Positions 5,475 to 12,878 of a stretch of DNA of 33,471 bases are shown in pieces (positions within the stretch are counted from its first letter, which is position 1; every line of letters starts with the position of its first letter). The stretch comes from CAYRCU01 sp964422865. Its GTDB lineage: Bacteria; Patescibacteriota; Microgenomatia; UBA8517. The position numbers and the translations under genes are program-made. Under the pieces are notes generated by a model. It saw nothing but the letters and a program-made list of their open reading frames with translations, had not been told where the DNA came from and did not search any database. Where the stretch lies: NCBI GenBank assembly GCA_964422865.1, contig CAYRCU010000010.1, positions 1-33,471 on the forward strand. The letters are read 5' to 3'.

Positions 5475-7416
5475 AACCAACTGCAAACACTGTGATGATT
5501 TTAATAAAAAACTATCTCAAGATTCCAAGTCTCAAGAAATATTTTCTTCCTTTGGTGGCAATAAACGTGTTTTGACCATAGCGTCAGGAATCAGCTTTTT
5601 GGTTGGTTTGATTTTGTCTTGGGTTTTTGGACAACAAGATATCGCCACTTGGTTTTATTATCTTTCCATTGTTACTGGCGGATTTTTTGTTTTACAAGAT
5701 GCTCTGAGAGGGCTTTTTAGTCAAAGGTTTTTAAATATTAACTTTTTGGTCACTGTTGCTGCTCTTGGCGCCATCTATATCAACCAGCTTGCCGAAGCAG
5801 CGGCCGTAGTTTTTTTCTTCTCCTTGGCTGAAATGTTTGAAGATTTTGGCATAGAACGCTCAAAAAGAGCCGTAGAGGCATTGGTCAAAAAGTCTCCTCA
5901 AATCGCCATTCTCAAAAACGGCAAAAAGGTTTCTGTAGATAACGTTAAAATTGGCGACGTAGTGGTAGTTCGGCCAGGTGACTTGATTCCTCTTGACGGA
6001 ATAGTCATAAAAGGTTCTTCAGCTGTTGATGAGGCTACAATTACCGGTGAATCTGTTCCTAAAGACAAACTGAAAGGCGACACCGTCTTTGCCAGTACTC
6101 TTAATCAGAATGGTTATCTGGAAATTAAAGTTAGCAAAAAGAGCCAGGATTCCACTTTTACTAAAATCATCGCCTTAGTAGAGCAGGCTCAGAGATCAAG
6201 AGCCCCGTCGCAGGAATTTATTGACCGCTTTGCCAAGTATTACACCCCCAGTGTGGTAGCAGCAGCTGTTTTAATTACCATTATTCCTCCTCTGTTTTTT
6301 GGTGCTGATTTTACCGATTGGTTAAATAGAGCTTTGGTAATGTTGGTAATTGCCTGTCCGTGTGCTTTGGTTATTTCTACGCCGGTTTCTATTGCCTCTG
6401 CTATTGGTGGTGCATCCAAAAGAGGAGTTCTTATCAAAGGTGGGCGTTTTTTGGAGGCCTTGAGCAAGATTAAAGCGGTAGCGTTTGATAAAACCAGAAC
6501 TTTAACTTTGGGTGAGCCTTATATTTCTAATGTAGTTACTTTCAATGGTTTTTCTAAAGAAGAGCTTTTGGCTGACGCTGCCGGAATTGAAAAGTTCTCT
6601 TCTCATCCATTGGCTAAAGCTATCTTAGATTTCACCGCAAAAAAAGGAGTTACCCCTCATGCCATGGATAAATATCAGGATGTAAGTGGCAAGGGCGGCA
6701 AAGCTACCTGCTTAGTTTGTAGCGACATTGAACATTGTGTCGGCAACCTAAAATTGATCGGAGCTAACAGTGTTGCTACTAAAGAAATTATCCGAAAAAC
6801 AGAAAGGCTGGAAAAGCAAGGCAAAACAGTGGTGCTGATTAGTGAAGGTAAACAGGTTATGGGTGCTTTGGCAATCTCGGACAAAATCAGACCTCAAGCA
6901 AGACAAACAATTGAAAGATTAAAAAGTTTGAGCATTCGCTCAATCATGCTCACTGGCGACAATCAACACGCAGCTGACTTTGTTGCTAAAACCCTGGGGC
7001 TGAACAAAGTTTTTGCTTCACTCTTGCCTGATGAAAAACTGACTAAAGTAGAAGAACTAAAACAAGAGTTTGGTGCTGTGGCCATGGTGGGTGACGGTGT
7101 AAATGATGCTCCCTCACTGGCAACAGCCACGGTGGGTATTGCAATTGGCACGGGTGGATCTGATGTAGCTATTGAAACTGCCGATATAGCCCTCATGAAC
7201 AGTAATCTTTTAAACATCCCTTATAGTTTAAGCTTGGGTAAAAAAACTATGGCTACCATTAAACAAAACATTACCGCTGCCTTAGGAGTAAAAGCCGCAT
7301 TCTTATTACTGGCCTTGTTTGGTTTTACTCATCTTGAATTTGCCATAGGTGCTGACTCAGGAGTGGCTATCCTGGTAATTTTAAACAGCTTGAGACTGTT
7401 TCACTTTGAGAAATAA
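5467..7416 (+). CDS. cadA: CadA/ZntA-like heavy-metal P1B-type ATPase
   Basis: This protein exports soft divalent metals (Cd, Zn, Pb) across the membrane using ATP. It has 649 residues. A short N-terminus carries CKHC (6-9) in place of a full HMA domain. Also visible are the membrane segments, the actuator TGES (193-196), the intramembrane metal site CPC (297-299), the SSHP element (His380-Pro381), TGDN and GDGVNDAP (542-549). The phosphorylation motif reads DKTRTLT (341-347) instead of the almost invariant DKTGTLT, from an AGA codon at 6496-6498; one G-to-A change would explain it. This could impair phosphorylation or be a sequencing error. It is the second gene of the operon, with cysteine desulfurase following at once. 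Confidence 0.92.
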   Translation: MHKTNCKHCDDFNKKLSQDSKSQEIFSSFGGNKRVLTIASGISFLVGLILSWVFGQQDIATWFYYLSIVTGGFFVLQDALRGLFSQRFLNINFLVTVAALGAIYINQLAEAAAVVFFFSLAEMFEDFGIERSKRAVEALVKKSPQIAILKNGKKVSVDNVKIGDVVVVRPGDLIPLDGIVIKGSSAVDEATITGESVPKDKLKGDTVFASTLNQNGYLEIKVSKKSQDSTFTKIIALVEQAQRSRAPSQEFIDRFAKYYTPSVVAAAVLITIIPPLFFGADFTDWLNRALVMLVIACPCALVISTPVSIASAIGGASKRGVLIKGGRFLEALSKIKAVAFDKTRTLTLGEPYISNVVTFNGFSKEELLADAAGIEKFSSHPLAKAILDFTAKKGVTPHAMDKYQDVSGKGGKATCLVCSDIEHCVGNLKLIGANSVATKEIIRKTERLEKQGKTVVLISEGKQVMGALAISDKIRPQARQTIERLKSLSIRSIMLTGDNQHAADFVAKTLGLNKVFASLLPDEKLTKVEELKQEFGAVAMVGDGVNDAPSLATATVGIAIGTGGSDVAIETADIALMNSNLLNIPYSLSLGKKTMATIKQNITAALGVKAAFLLLALFGFTHLEFAIGADSGVAILVILNSLRLFHFEK

Positions 7417-7420
7417 AATT

Positions 7421-8635
7421 ATGAATATCACTAAAATCAGACAAGACTTTCCTTTGTTGCAAGAAGGAATTAAGAACAAGCCGGTCATTTATTTTGACAA
7501 CGCTTGTCAGACCCTACGGCCTCTATCGGTTATTGAAGCCGTCAATGAGTATTATCGAGAGTATCCGGCTTGCGCCGGACGTAGCGTCCACAAACTAGGA
7601 GAACTGGTAACTAAAAAGTGTGATCAGGCGAGAGAATCAGTCGCAAATTTTATCGGTGCCAAGAGAAAAGAAGAGATTATCTTTACCAAAAATACCACAG
7701 AAGGAATTAACCTTGTTGCCAACTCCCTGGGGTTAAGGCCGGGTGACGTAGTTATTACCACGGATAAAGAGCACAACTCCAACCTAGTTCCGTGGCAAAT
7801 TTTAGTTAAAAAGATGGGTATCATTCATAAAATCATTCCTTCAAAAGAAGATAACACTTTTGATTTAGAGACATTTAAGGCGATGATAAACGGTGAAGTT
7901 AAACTAGTATCTATGGTTCTGACTTCAAACTTAGATGGTGTAACGATTCCGGCTGCCAAGATTATAAAGATTGCCCACAAACATGGAGTCAAGGTACTAT
8001 TGGATGCCGCTCAAGCGGTCCCTCACCAAGAAATAAATATCAGAAAACTTGATGTAGATTTTTTAGCCTTTTCAGGACATAAAATGTTGGGCCCATCAGG
8101 CACAGGTGTGCTCTATGGCAAATACAAACTCTTGGAAAAACTGGAACCATTTTTAGTGGGTGGTGATACAGTTGAATACACTACCTATAAAGATCATAAA
8201 TTTTTACATTTGCCGGAAAAATTTGAGGCGGGATTACAAAACTATGCTGGCATTATTGGGTTGGGAGCAGCCGTTAAATACCTGGAAGAAGTTGGACTGA
8301 AAAACATCGCCCAGCAAGAATACGAATTAAACAAATTTATTACTCAAGAGATGGATAAAGTTCCTGAGATAAAAATAATCGGCCCTCATGATCCGTCCTT
8401 GCGTAGCGGGATAACGTCTTTTTATGTTGATGGTGTGGATCCACACCAAATCGCTCTCATCTTGGATGAGTCAGCTAATATTATGATTCGTTCTGGTCAG
8501 CATTGCGTTCACTCTTGGTTTAACACTCACAATATTCAAGGCTCAGCCAGAGCTTCTTTTTATTTTTATAACACGCTTGAAGAAGCGGAAGTATTTATCA
8601 CTAATTTGCAAAAAACCATCAGGTTATTAACCTAA
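7421..8635 (+). CDS. sufS: Group II (SufS/CsdA-like) cysteine desulfurase
   Basis: This is a PLP enzyme that converts cysteine to alanine and a persulfide for Fe-S or other sulfur transfer. Counted from the ATG at 7421 (404 residues), it shows FDNACQ near the N-terminus, the stacking His in KEHNSN (about 118), the PLP Asp in LLDAAQ (195), the Schiff-base lysine in SGHKMLGP (221) and the persulfide Cys in RSGQHCVHSW (362). An upstream ATG at 7406 would overlap the ATPase gene. No other suf or isc genes are visible, so its role is probably in the metal-stress operon: supplying sulfide or persulfide, or repairing metal-damaged clusters. That role is inference. Confidence 0.9.
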   Translation: MNITKIRQDFPLLQEGIKNKPVIYFDNACQTLRPLSVIEAVNEYYREYPACAGRSVHKLGELVTKKCDQARESVANFIGAKRKEEIIFTKNTTEGINLVANSLGLRPGDVVITTDKEHNSNLVPWQILVKKMGIIHKIIPSKEDNTFDLETFKAMINGEVKLVSMVLTSNLDGVTIPAAKIIKIAHKHGVKVLLDAAQAVPHQEINIRKLDVDFLAFSGHKMLGPSGTGVLYGKYKLLEKLEPFLVGGDTVEYTTYKDHKFLHLPEKFEAGLQNYAGIIGLGAAVKYLEEVGLKNIAQQEYELNKFITQEMDKVPEIKIIGPHDPSLRSGITSFYVDGVDPHQIALILDESANIMIRSGQHCVHSWFNTHNIQGSARASFYFYNTLEEAEVFITNLQKTIRLLT

Positions 8636-8642
8636 ATCAATT

Positions 8643-9569
8643 ATGTTTTGTTTACTTGCATTAATCGTTTTTTCCATCCTCGGCATCTTTAGTGCCAGCC
8701 ATAGACAGTTAGCTAAAGAGGCTTTTGACTGTGTTTTTAGAAGAGTTACTCTCCGTCCTTGCAACACCGGCTTTGATAAAAAGATAAAGGGGAAAATCAT
8801 TGGCAAATTGTTAAATCGATCAGAATTGGCGGCTAAGCTACTAAACAGGCATTTTGAAATAGTATCGTGGGTTTTCTTCATATTGTTTTTAGGCAGCACC
8901 CTGTGGGTACTACGAGGAGGATATAATTTCTACATGTACGGCAGTTGTAATGGACTCAATGCATCCGGCTTCTGCGCTTTTGATCCCACGGGAGAAAATA
9001 ACAAAATTTCCCAAATCAACGACACCTGTAGTCTAGAACCGCCGTCAGAAAAAAACTTAAAACTTAAAGCACTAACGCTCGCAGATTTCCCTACACAAAA
9101 CAACCAATCGAAAGACAGTCTCGTATTTATCGGCTGTTACAACTGTGATTACACTCGAAAATCCTATCCACTGATACAAAAATTAATTGACAAATACAAA
9201 CCAAACTATACTTTTGTTCATTTTCCTGTCAAAGAAGAAACCACATACATATCTAATTATATTTACTGCGCCAATCTTCAAAGCCCGGAAAAGCTCTGGC
9301 AATTTAATGATAAATTGTTTTCCTCAAGCAAGGAGGATATTGCTAAAAATGAGTATGTAGACAAAGTTGCAGTAGAGGTTGGATTTGATGTTGAAAAATT
9401 AGAGGAGTGTGTAGTTAGTGAAGAAACGCAAAAGATAGTTGACGACCAGTTTGAACAAGTACGTGCTACCGGCATTTACGGTACCCCCACCATCTTCATA
9501 AATGGCAAAGCTCTTGTAGGTCCTAAACCATACAGAGTTTATCAAAGAATGCTGGGGAAATTCTGGTAA
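8643..9569 (+). CDS. Second DsbA-like thioredoxin-fold protein, membrane-anchored
   Basis: This is a 308-residue protein. The first segment (1-18) is hydrophobic, a basic loop follows, and a second strong membrane segment lies at about 72-90. A Cys-containing linker (Cys102, Cys111, Cys129) leads to a thioredoxin-like domain with CYNC (165-168) and the cis-proline motif YGTPTIF near 283. Several extra Cys residues sit in the exported part. It begins 7 bp after the desulfurase stop, so it is the last gene of the operon. Likely a thiol oxidoreductase or metal-stress thiol protein outside the membrane; the substrate is unknown. Confidence 0.75.
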   Translation: MFCLLALIVFSILGIFSASHRQLAKEAFDCVFRRVTLRPCNTGFDKKIKGKIIGKLLNRSELAAKLLNRHFEIVSWVFFILFLGSTLWVLRGGYNFYMYGSCNGLNASGFCAFDPTGENNKISQINDTCSLEPPSEKNLKLKALTLADFPTQNNQSKDSLVFIGCYNCDYTRKSYPLIQKLIDKYKPNYTFVHFPVKEETTYISNYIYCANLQSPEKLWQFNDKLFSSSKEDIAKNEYVDKVAVEVGFDVEKLEECVVSEETQKIVDDQFEQVRATGIYGTPTIFINGKALVGPKPYRVYQRMLGKFW

Positions 9570-9703
9570 TGGTTTGTAATAAAGTAATGTAAAATTTGTC
9601 TATTCAAAACTAATTGTCGATAGAATCTGCTCAGTAATTACCACATTCTCCTCAGTAAGGGGGAATGTTGAAAAAGAGAAAAATTTGCCGTCTTTAAGGA
9701 TAA

Positions 9704-9826
9704 ATGTGCTGTATCCGGAAAAAGGTCGGCTCGAACCTAAAATCCTTGGTCATGCCTGATTTAGAACTCCTGCTTCATGTGCTTAAAGAGCATATGAATA
9801 TTAATTCGTTTACTACCTGCAGCTGA
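9704..9826 (+). pseudogene. 40-codon coding remnant, family member 2 of 3
   Basis: This ATG-to-TGA frame of 40 residues lies in the 337-bp gap after the metal operon. Its C-terminal part (SNLKSL, PDLELLL, VLKEHMNINSFT) aligns with the remnants at 4062-4196 and 19080-19211. No ribosome-binding site or promoter is evident. The rest of the 9570-9906 gap holds nothing I can name; another open frame there (about 9584-9754) lacks a good start and resembles nothing. Confidence 0.45.
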
Positions 9827-9906
9827 CACGCGTTATTTATTCTATTTTCAAATAAGTATTTTGACAAGGTGTTTTTGTCCACTGACGCCATTTGTGAGGG
9901 AAATCA

Positions 9907-10431
9907 TCATAAACTATTTAAAAACTTTTTTGCTTTCTGGAGAATAGAGTAATCCCTCTCCTTTATATACTTATCGTCATACCTTTCTGAACTATTTTTG
10001 TTAATTAACTCAAGAGCTTCATCTATCGAGTTAATCCAGTGTAAACTAAAGCCAGATTCTTTCTCTTCATCTGTTAGTTCTAAAGTCTCCACTTCCTTTG
10101 CTCGAGCAATGTAGCAATGAGACACTTGGAACATCTTCCACTGATCTCTTTTTTCGATTGTAATCCCAATACTGCTTGTTTTTTTTGCTTCACAACCAGT
10201 TTCTTCCATCATTTCTCGGACAAATGCAGTGTCAAGGTCCTCGCCCTCGTCAACACCACCCCCTGGAAGTTTGTAAATATTGTATTTTGCAATATGCATC
10301 AGAGCAATGCGTTTTTTATCGTCGAGAAGCACAGCTCGAACTGCCAACCTCACATTCCATTCATCAGAAGTTGCTGTTTCTTCCAAATCACTGTCAATTT
10401 TATTGTCAGTTATATAATTTATTAACTTCAT
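9907..10431 (-). CDS. Nudix hydrolase
   Basis: The Nudix box fits G-x5-E-x7-REUxEExGU exactly: GGVDEGE followed by REMMEETGC in the second quarter of the protein. Counted from the ATG at 10431 it has 174 residues. Members hydrolyse nucleoside-diphosphate-linked compounds such as ADP-ribose, NAD(H), (d)NTPs or dinucleoside polyphosphates; the substrate cannot be read from sequence. The frame could extend to 10497, but those codons only translate the low-complexity tract and hairpin after the AAA-CLec gene, so I reject them. It is the last gene of the HEPN-VWA-AAA block and may supply a nucleotide-processing activity. Confidence 0.88.
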   Translation of the reverse strand: MKLINYITDNKIDSDLEETATSDEWNVRLAVRAVLLDDKKRIALMHIAKYNIYKLPGGGVDEGEDLDTAFVREMMEETGCEAKKTSSIGITIEKRDQWKMFQVSHCYIARAKEVETLELTDEEKESGFSLHWINSIDEALELINKNSSERYDDKYIKERDYSILQKAKKFLNSL

Positions 10432-10438
10432 AAAATTT

Positions 10439-10455
10439 GACCCGCTACGCGGGTC
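10439..10455. other. 7-bp GC-rich inverted repeat downstream of the CLec variable region
   Basis: GACCCGC-TAC-GCGGGTC is a perfect 7-bp stem with a 3-nt loop in AT-rich surroundings. It lies about 70 bp past the end of the lectin-like coding end and just before the Nudix ATG. In DGRs a short GC-rich hairpin or cruciform downstream of the variable repeat helps retrohoming. A weak terminator or translational hairpin is the alternative; only AAATTTT follows on the minus strand. Between it and 10501 is an imperfect tract of CCAAGAA-like units. Confidence 0.5.
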
Positions 10456-10501
10456 AAGGATCCAAAAATCAAGAAACCAAAAGAACCAAGAATCCAAGAG
10501 A

Positions 10502-12445
10502 TCAAGTACTAAGAACTACAGCGACACGAAAGCCAATGTTGACATTCGAGTTCGTCGGATGATTCCAACGGGCGTTAGCGGCACCACCAGAGACGGAGTA
10601 ACCAACAATGACACGGACAGGACCGCCGTCATCACGCGTTTCAGTATTCGTCCATTCATAAGTGTTTGTTGAGCCCCAACCTTCACGATTCGCAAGTAAG
10701 TTCCATTCAACAGCTTCTAGCATCCGCACGTCCACAGAAGTGGATAATCCTATGTCACCTAAAAGCTCACGTTTATGAGTTTCGATTGCTTGATGAGCAT
10801 CATCCCAAGAAACATTAAAACGGTCTTCTAAGCCCAAGCTTTCACCTACAGGAGTTTTTTCATAGGAATCACCGTAAGGCGGCTTGGGCATGGTTTCCAC
10901 TGCTACCCAAGTACCAGGTAACTGAGGGAACTCCATTCTGCCATCTTTAGCCAATCCCCAGAACCATTCTTCTAGGTTCCTCCCCACGCTGTGATCCTCT
11001 CGTTCTTCTCTGGAGAGTACCTCATATCTTCGCCAGTCAGGGTAACGGCGTTGAATGTCATTTAAAAATTCTTCTTGGCCTTTTCGTTGAAGTTCATCCA
11101 GAGTTCCGAGATCAAGCTTGGGAATAAATCTTAGTTCAAAGCCAAGGCGTTCTAGGTTTCTTTGTACCTCTGGAGTTACTTCCGAAGGAAGTGGTGGAAC
11201 TTCTATGTTCGTACCTAACACATCGCTCCAGGCATCTTGTTCATGGGACATTTCAACTGTTTCTCTTTGTCTCTCCGGAACCTCTGTGGAAGTTCGGTCA
11301 AAACCTCTCCTTGGAGAAATATTTTGAGGTGCTATATACTCGACATGTTGAATTAGTTCCTCTAATTTTTGTCTATCGACATCAGAATCAAGTTTGTTTG
11401 AATAGTAATAACGCAGAGCACTCTGGAATGTTTCATTAATATCGCCGTTATAGAATCTTAGAATGAAGTCTCTAACCCTTCGAGGTTCCATTCTGTCGTC
11501 ATAAGTAAAGGGTTGTGGTTGATCGGCAGCTATTTTTCTACCCTTAACTAATTCTTTAGCAGCTTTATGAAATTCTTTGTATTTTCCAAGGATGGAATCT
11601 ATTCCTGGGATTTCTTGCAACTGTTCGGGATGTAGAGCATAATCTTGTGAAACTAAAAACGCTTCAGGCGAAACCTCCTCGTCTTGAGAAGCTAGAGTAA
11701 ACAAGGCATCTGTTGAATAGGAAAATGTATCATCAGGGAGATCTGAAGGTGCTTTAAGGTACACCCAACGCCTTAGCTGCGCCGGATCAAGCGGCTCTCG
11801 ACCAAAATATCTCTTTCCAGGAGGATTCATCAAGGCAATCACTTTAGTTGTTTCTTTACTAACAGGAATCGATTCTGAAGCGTCTTCTGAAAGTACAACC
11901 GATTCACCACGGTTAATTGCATCCAACACTTCATGAAGGCGGATAACAATATTTGGGGCAGCCGAATTAAACTCATCCAAAATAATGACTTTTATTTTTC
12001 CTTTTTCTTGACGAAGACCCGATGTCACTTTTCCGTCTGCAAAAACATATTCAGGATCATCAGAACCACGCTTATCTGGATTGGGAATATATCTCCCCAT
12101 TAAATCTTCAACGTCGGTAGCACCATTTAAGTTCGCATAATGCACTTCCCAACCAAGGTCAGCAGCCATCTTCCGCACTATAGTGGTTTTTCCAATACTG
12201 GTTCCACCTTCAATTAATACAGGATCACCTTGTAAAAAACTAACTGCTATATCTTTTTGCAAGCTTAGAGAGAATTTGTCATTAATATAATCGGCATACT
12301 GCTCCCGGCGAGGTACAAAATGCCCCTCAGTATCTTGAGCTTTAGGCAGGCGAACTCCCAAGTATGCAACTGATTCCTGAGTTTCCTCTACAGGATACTT
12401 TGGTGGAGGTGTGTGTTGATGTCTTTCCGTAGATTCGTCTGGCAT
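10502..12445 (-). CDS. MoxR-type AAA+ ATPase fused to a DGR-target-like C-type lectin (CLec/FGE) domain
   Basis: The protein has 647 residues. An N-terminal AAA+ module of the MoxR/CobS class carries Walker A GGTSIGKTT (80-88), Walker B IILDEF (154-159), sensor-1 Asn in ALMNPPG (207) and arginines RR (225-226). A helical lid and linker follow (about 240-480). The C-terminal 165 residues look like the CLec/formylglycine-generating fold known from DGR variable proteins of CPR bacteria: EWNLLANREGWG (580-591), TYEWTNTE, a Gly/Ser/Asn-rich surface segment, and a terminal NIGFRVAVVL. MoxR ATPases act with VWA proteins as chaperone-like remodellers. The VWA partner is two genes upstream and spacing is tight (8 bp to the 135-aa gene). 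Inference: a sensor or receptor ATPase whose lectin face can be varied. Confidence 0.85.
   Translation of the reverse strand: MPDESTERHQHTPPPKYPVEETQESVAYLGVRLPKAQDTEGHFVPRREQYADYINDKFSLSLQKDIAVSFLQGDPVLIEGGTSIGKTTIVRKMAADLGWEVHYANLNGATDVEDLMGRYIPNPDKRGSDDPEYVFADGKVTSGLRQEKGKIKVIILDEFNSAAPNIVIRLHEVLDAINRGESVVLSEDASESIPVSKETTKVIALMNPPGKRYFGREPLDPAQLRRWVYLKAPSDLPDDTFSYSTDALFTLASQDEEVSPEAFLVSQDYALHPEQLQEIPGIDSILGKYKEFHKAAKELVKGRKIAADQPQPFTYDDRMEPRRVRDFILRFYNGDINETFQSALRYYYSNKLDSDVDRQKLEELIQHVEYIAPQNISPRRGFDRTSTEVPERQRETVEMSHEQDAWSDVLGTNIEVPPLPSEVTPEVQRNLERLGFELRFIPKLDLGTLDELQRKGQEEFLNDIQRRYPDWRRYEVLSREEREDHSVGRNLEEWFWGLAKDGRMEFPQLPGTWVAVETMPKPPYGDSYEKTPVGESLGLEDRFNVSWDDAHQAIETHKRELLGDIGLSTSVDVRMLEAVEWNLLANREGWGSTNTYEWTNTETRDDGGPVRVIVGYSVSGGAANARWNHPTNSNVNIGFRVAVVLST
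10526..10663 (-). other. Candidate DGR variable repeat (VR) region
   Basis: This stretch codes for about residues 595-640, the part of a CLec fold where DGR-targeted residues lie: GYSVSGGAANARWN, then the conserved core ending in NIGFR. DGR target proteins typically end soon after the repeat, as here. No second, adenine-rich copy (template repeat) and no reverse transcriptase occur in the window, so status as an active VR is unproven. Confidence 0.45.
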
Positions 12446-12453
12446 ATATTTTT

Positions 12454-12861
12454 TTAACTCTGATAAGTTATACCTGCTAACTCAAGTATTCTAAACCCGG
12501 ATTCTTGAGTTTTTTTAAGGATGGTTTTGGTAATTAAAAAAACAACTGAAACATCTTTGTATATTGGCGTAACTGTTTGAGATTTAAGATTAAACTTATC
12601 GTAGATTTCAACCTGACCAGTAGGGTATTGAACCGCAAAATCATACAGGTCTTTGGACAAACTATCTTTGACAACAACATATGATTTCGAAGCTTTGGTA
12701 ATTTGTTTAAATAAATCGGAAGTATCGACAGTTTGTCTAAAATCAGCCTTTTCTAACTTTTTAGTTAATCGAGCAATTTCATTATCGTCCTTAGCAATGG
12801 CTAAAGACACTTCTTTTTGAGAAGTTGCGTATTTTAGGAAATTTTCAAAAGTATTTGTCAT
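12454..12861 (-). CDS. Small unknown protein of the MoxR-VWA block
   Basis: This 135-residue protein is not recognised. The N-terminal half (about 1-60) is charged and helical with a possible short coiled coil (DNEIARLTKKLEKADF). The C-terminal half is beta-rich with hydrophobic strands (VVFLITKTIL, FRILELAGI). No signal, membrane segment or catalytic motif. It lies between the VWA gene (17 bp) and the AAA gene (8 bp) and is certainly co-transcribed with them, so it is likely a third component or adaptor of the complex. Confidence 0.7.
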   Translation of the reverse strand: MTNTFENFLKYATSQKEVSLAIAKDDNEIARLTKKLEKADFRQTVDTSDLFKQITKASKSYVVVKDSLSKDLYDFAVQYPTGQVEIYDKFNLKSQTVTPIYKDVSVVFLITKTILKKTQESGFRILELAGITYQS

Positions 12862-12878
12862 AAGTTATGCATAGTATA

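Noticed and set aside
10439..10455. Strong intrinsic terminator after the AAA-CLec gene
   Set aside because: The stem is good but no T-run follows on the minus strand, and the Nudix ATG lies 8 nt beyond; kept only as an inverted repeat.
10432..10497. Extended N-terminus of the Nudix protein (22 extra residues, rich in Trp and Phe)
   Set aside because: It only translates the low-complexity tract and the GC hairpin; the ATG at 10431 gives a normal Nudix N-terminus.
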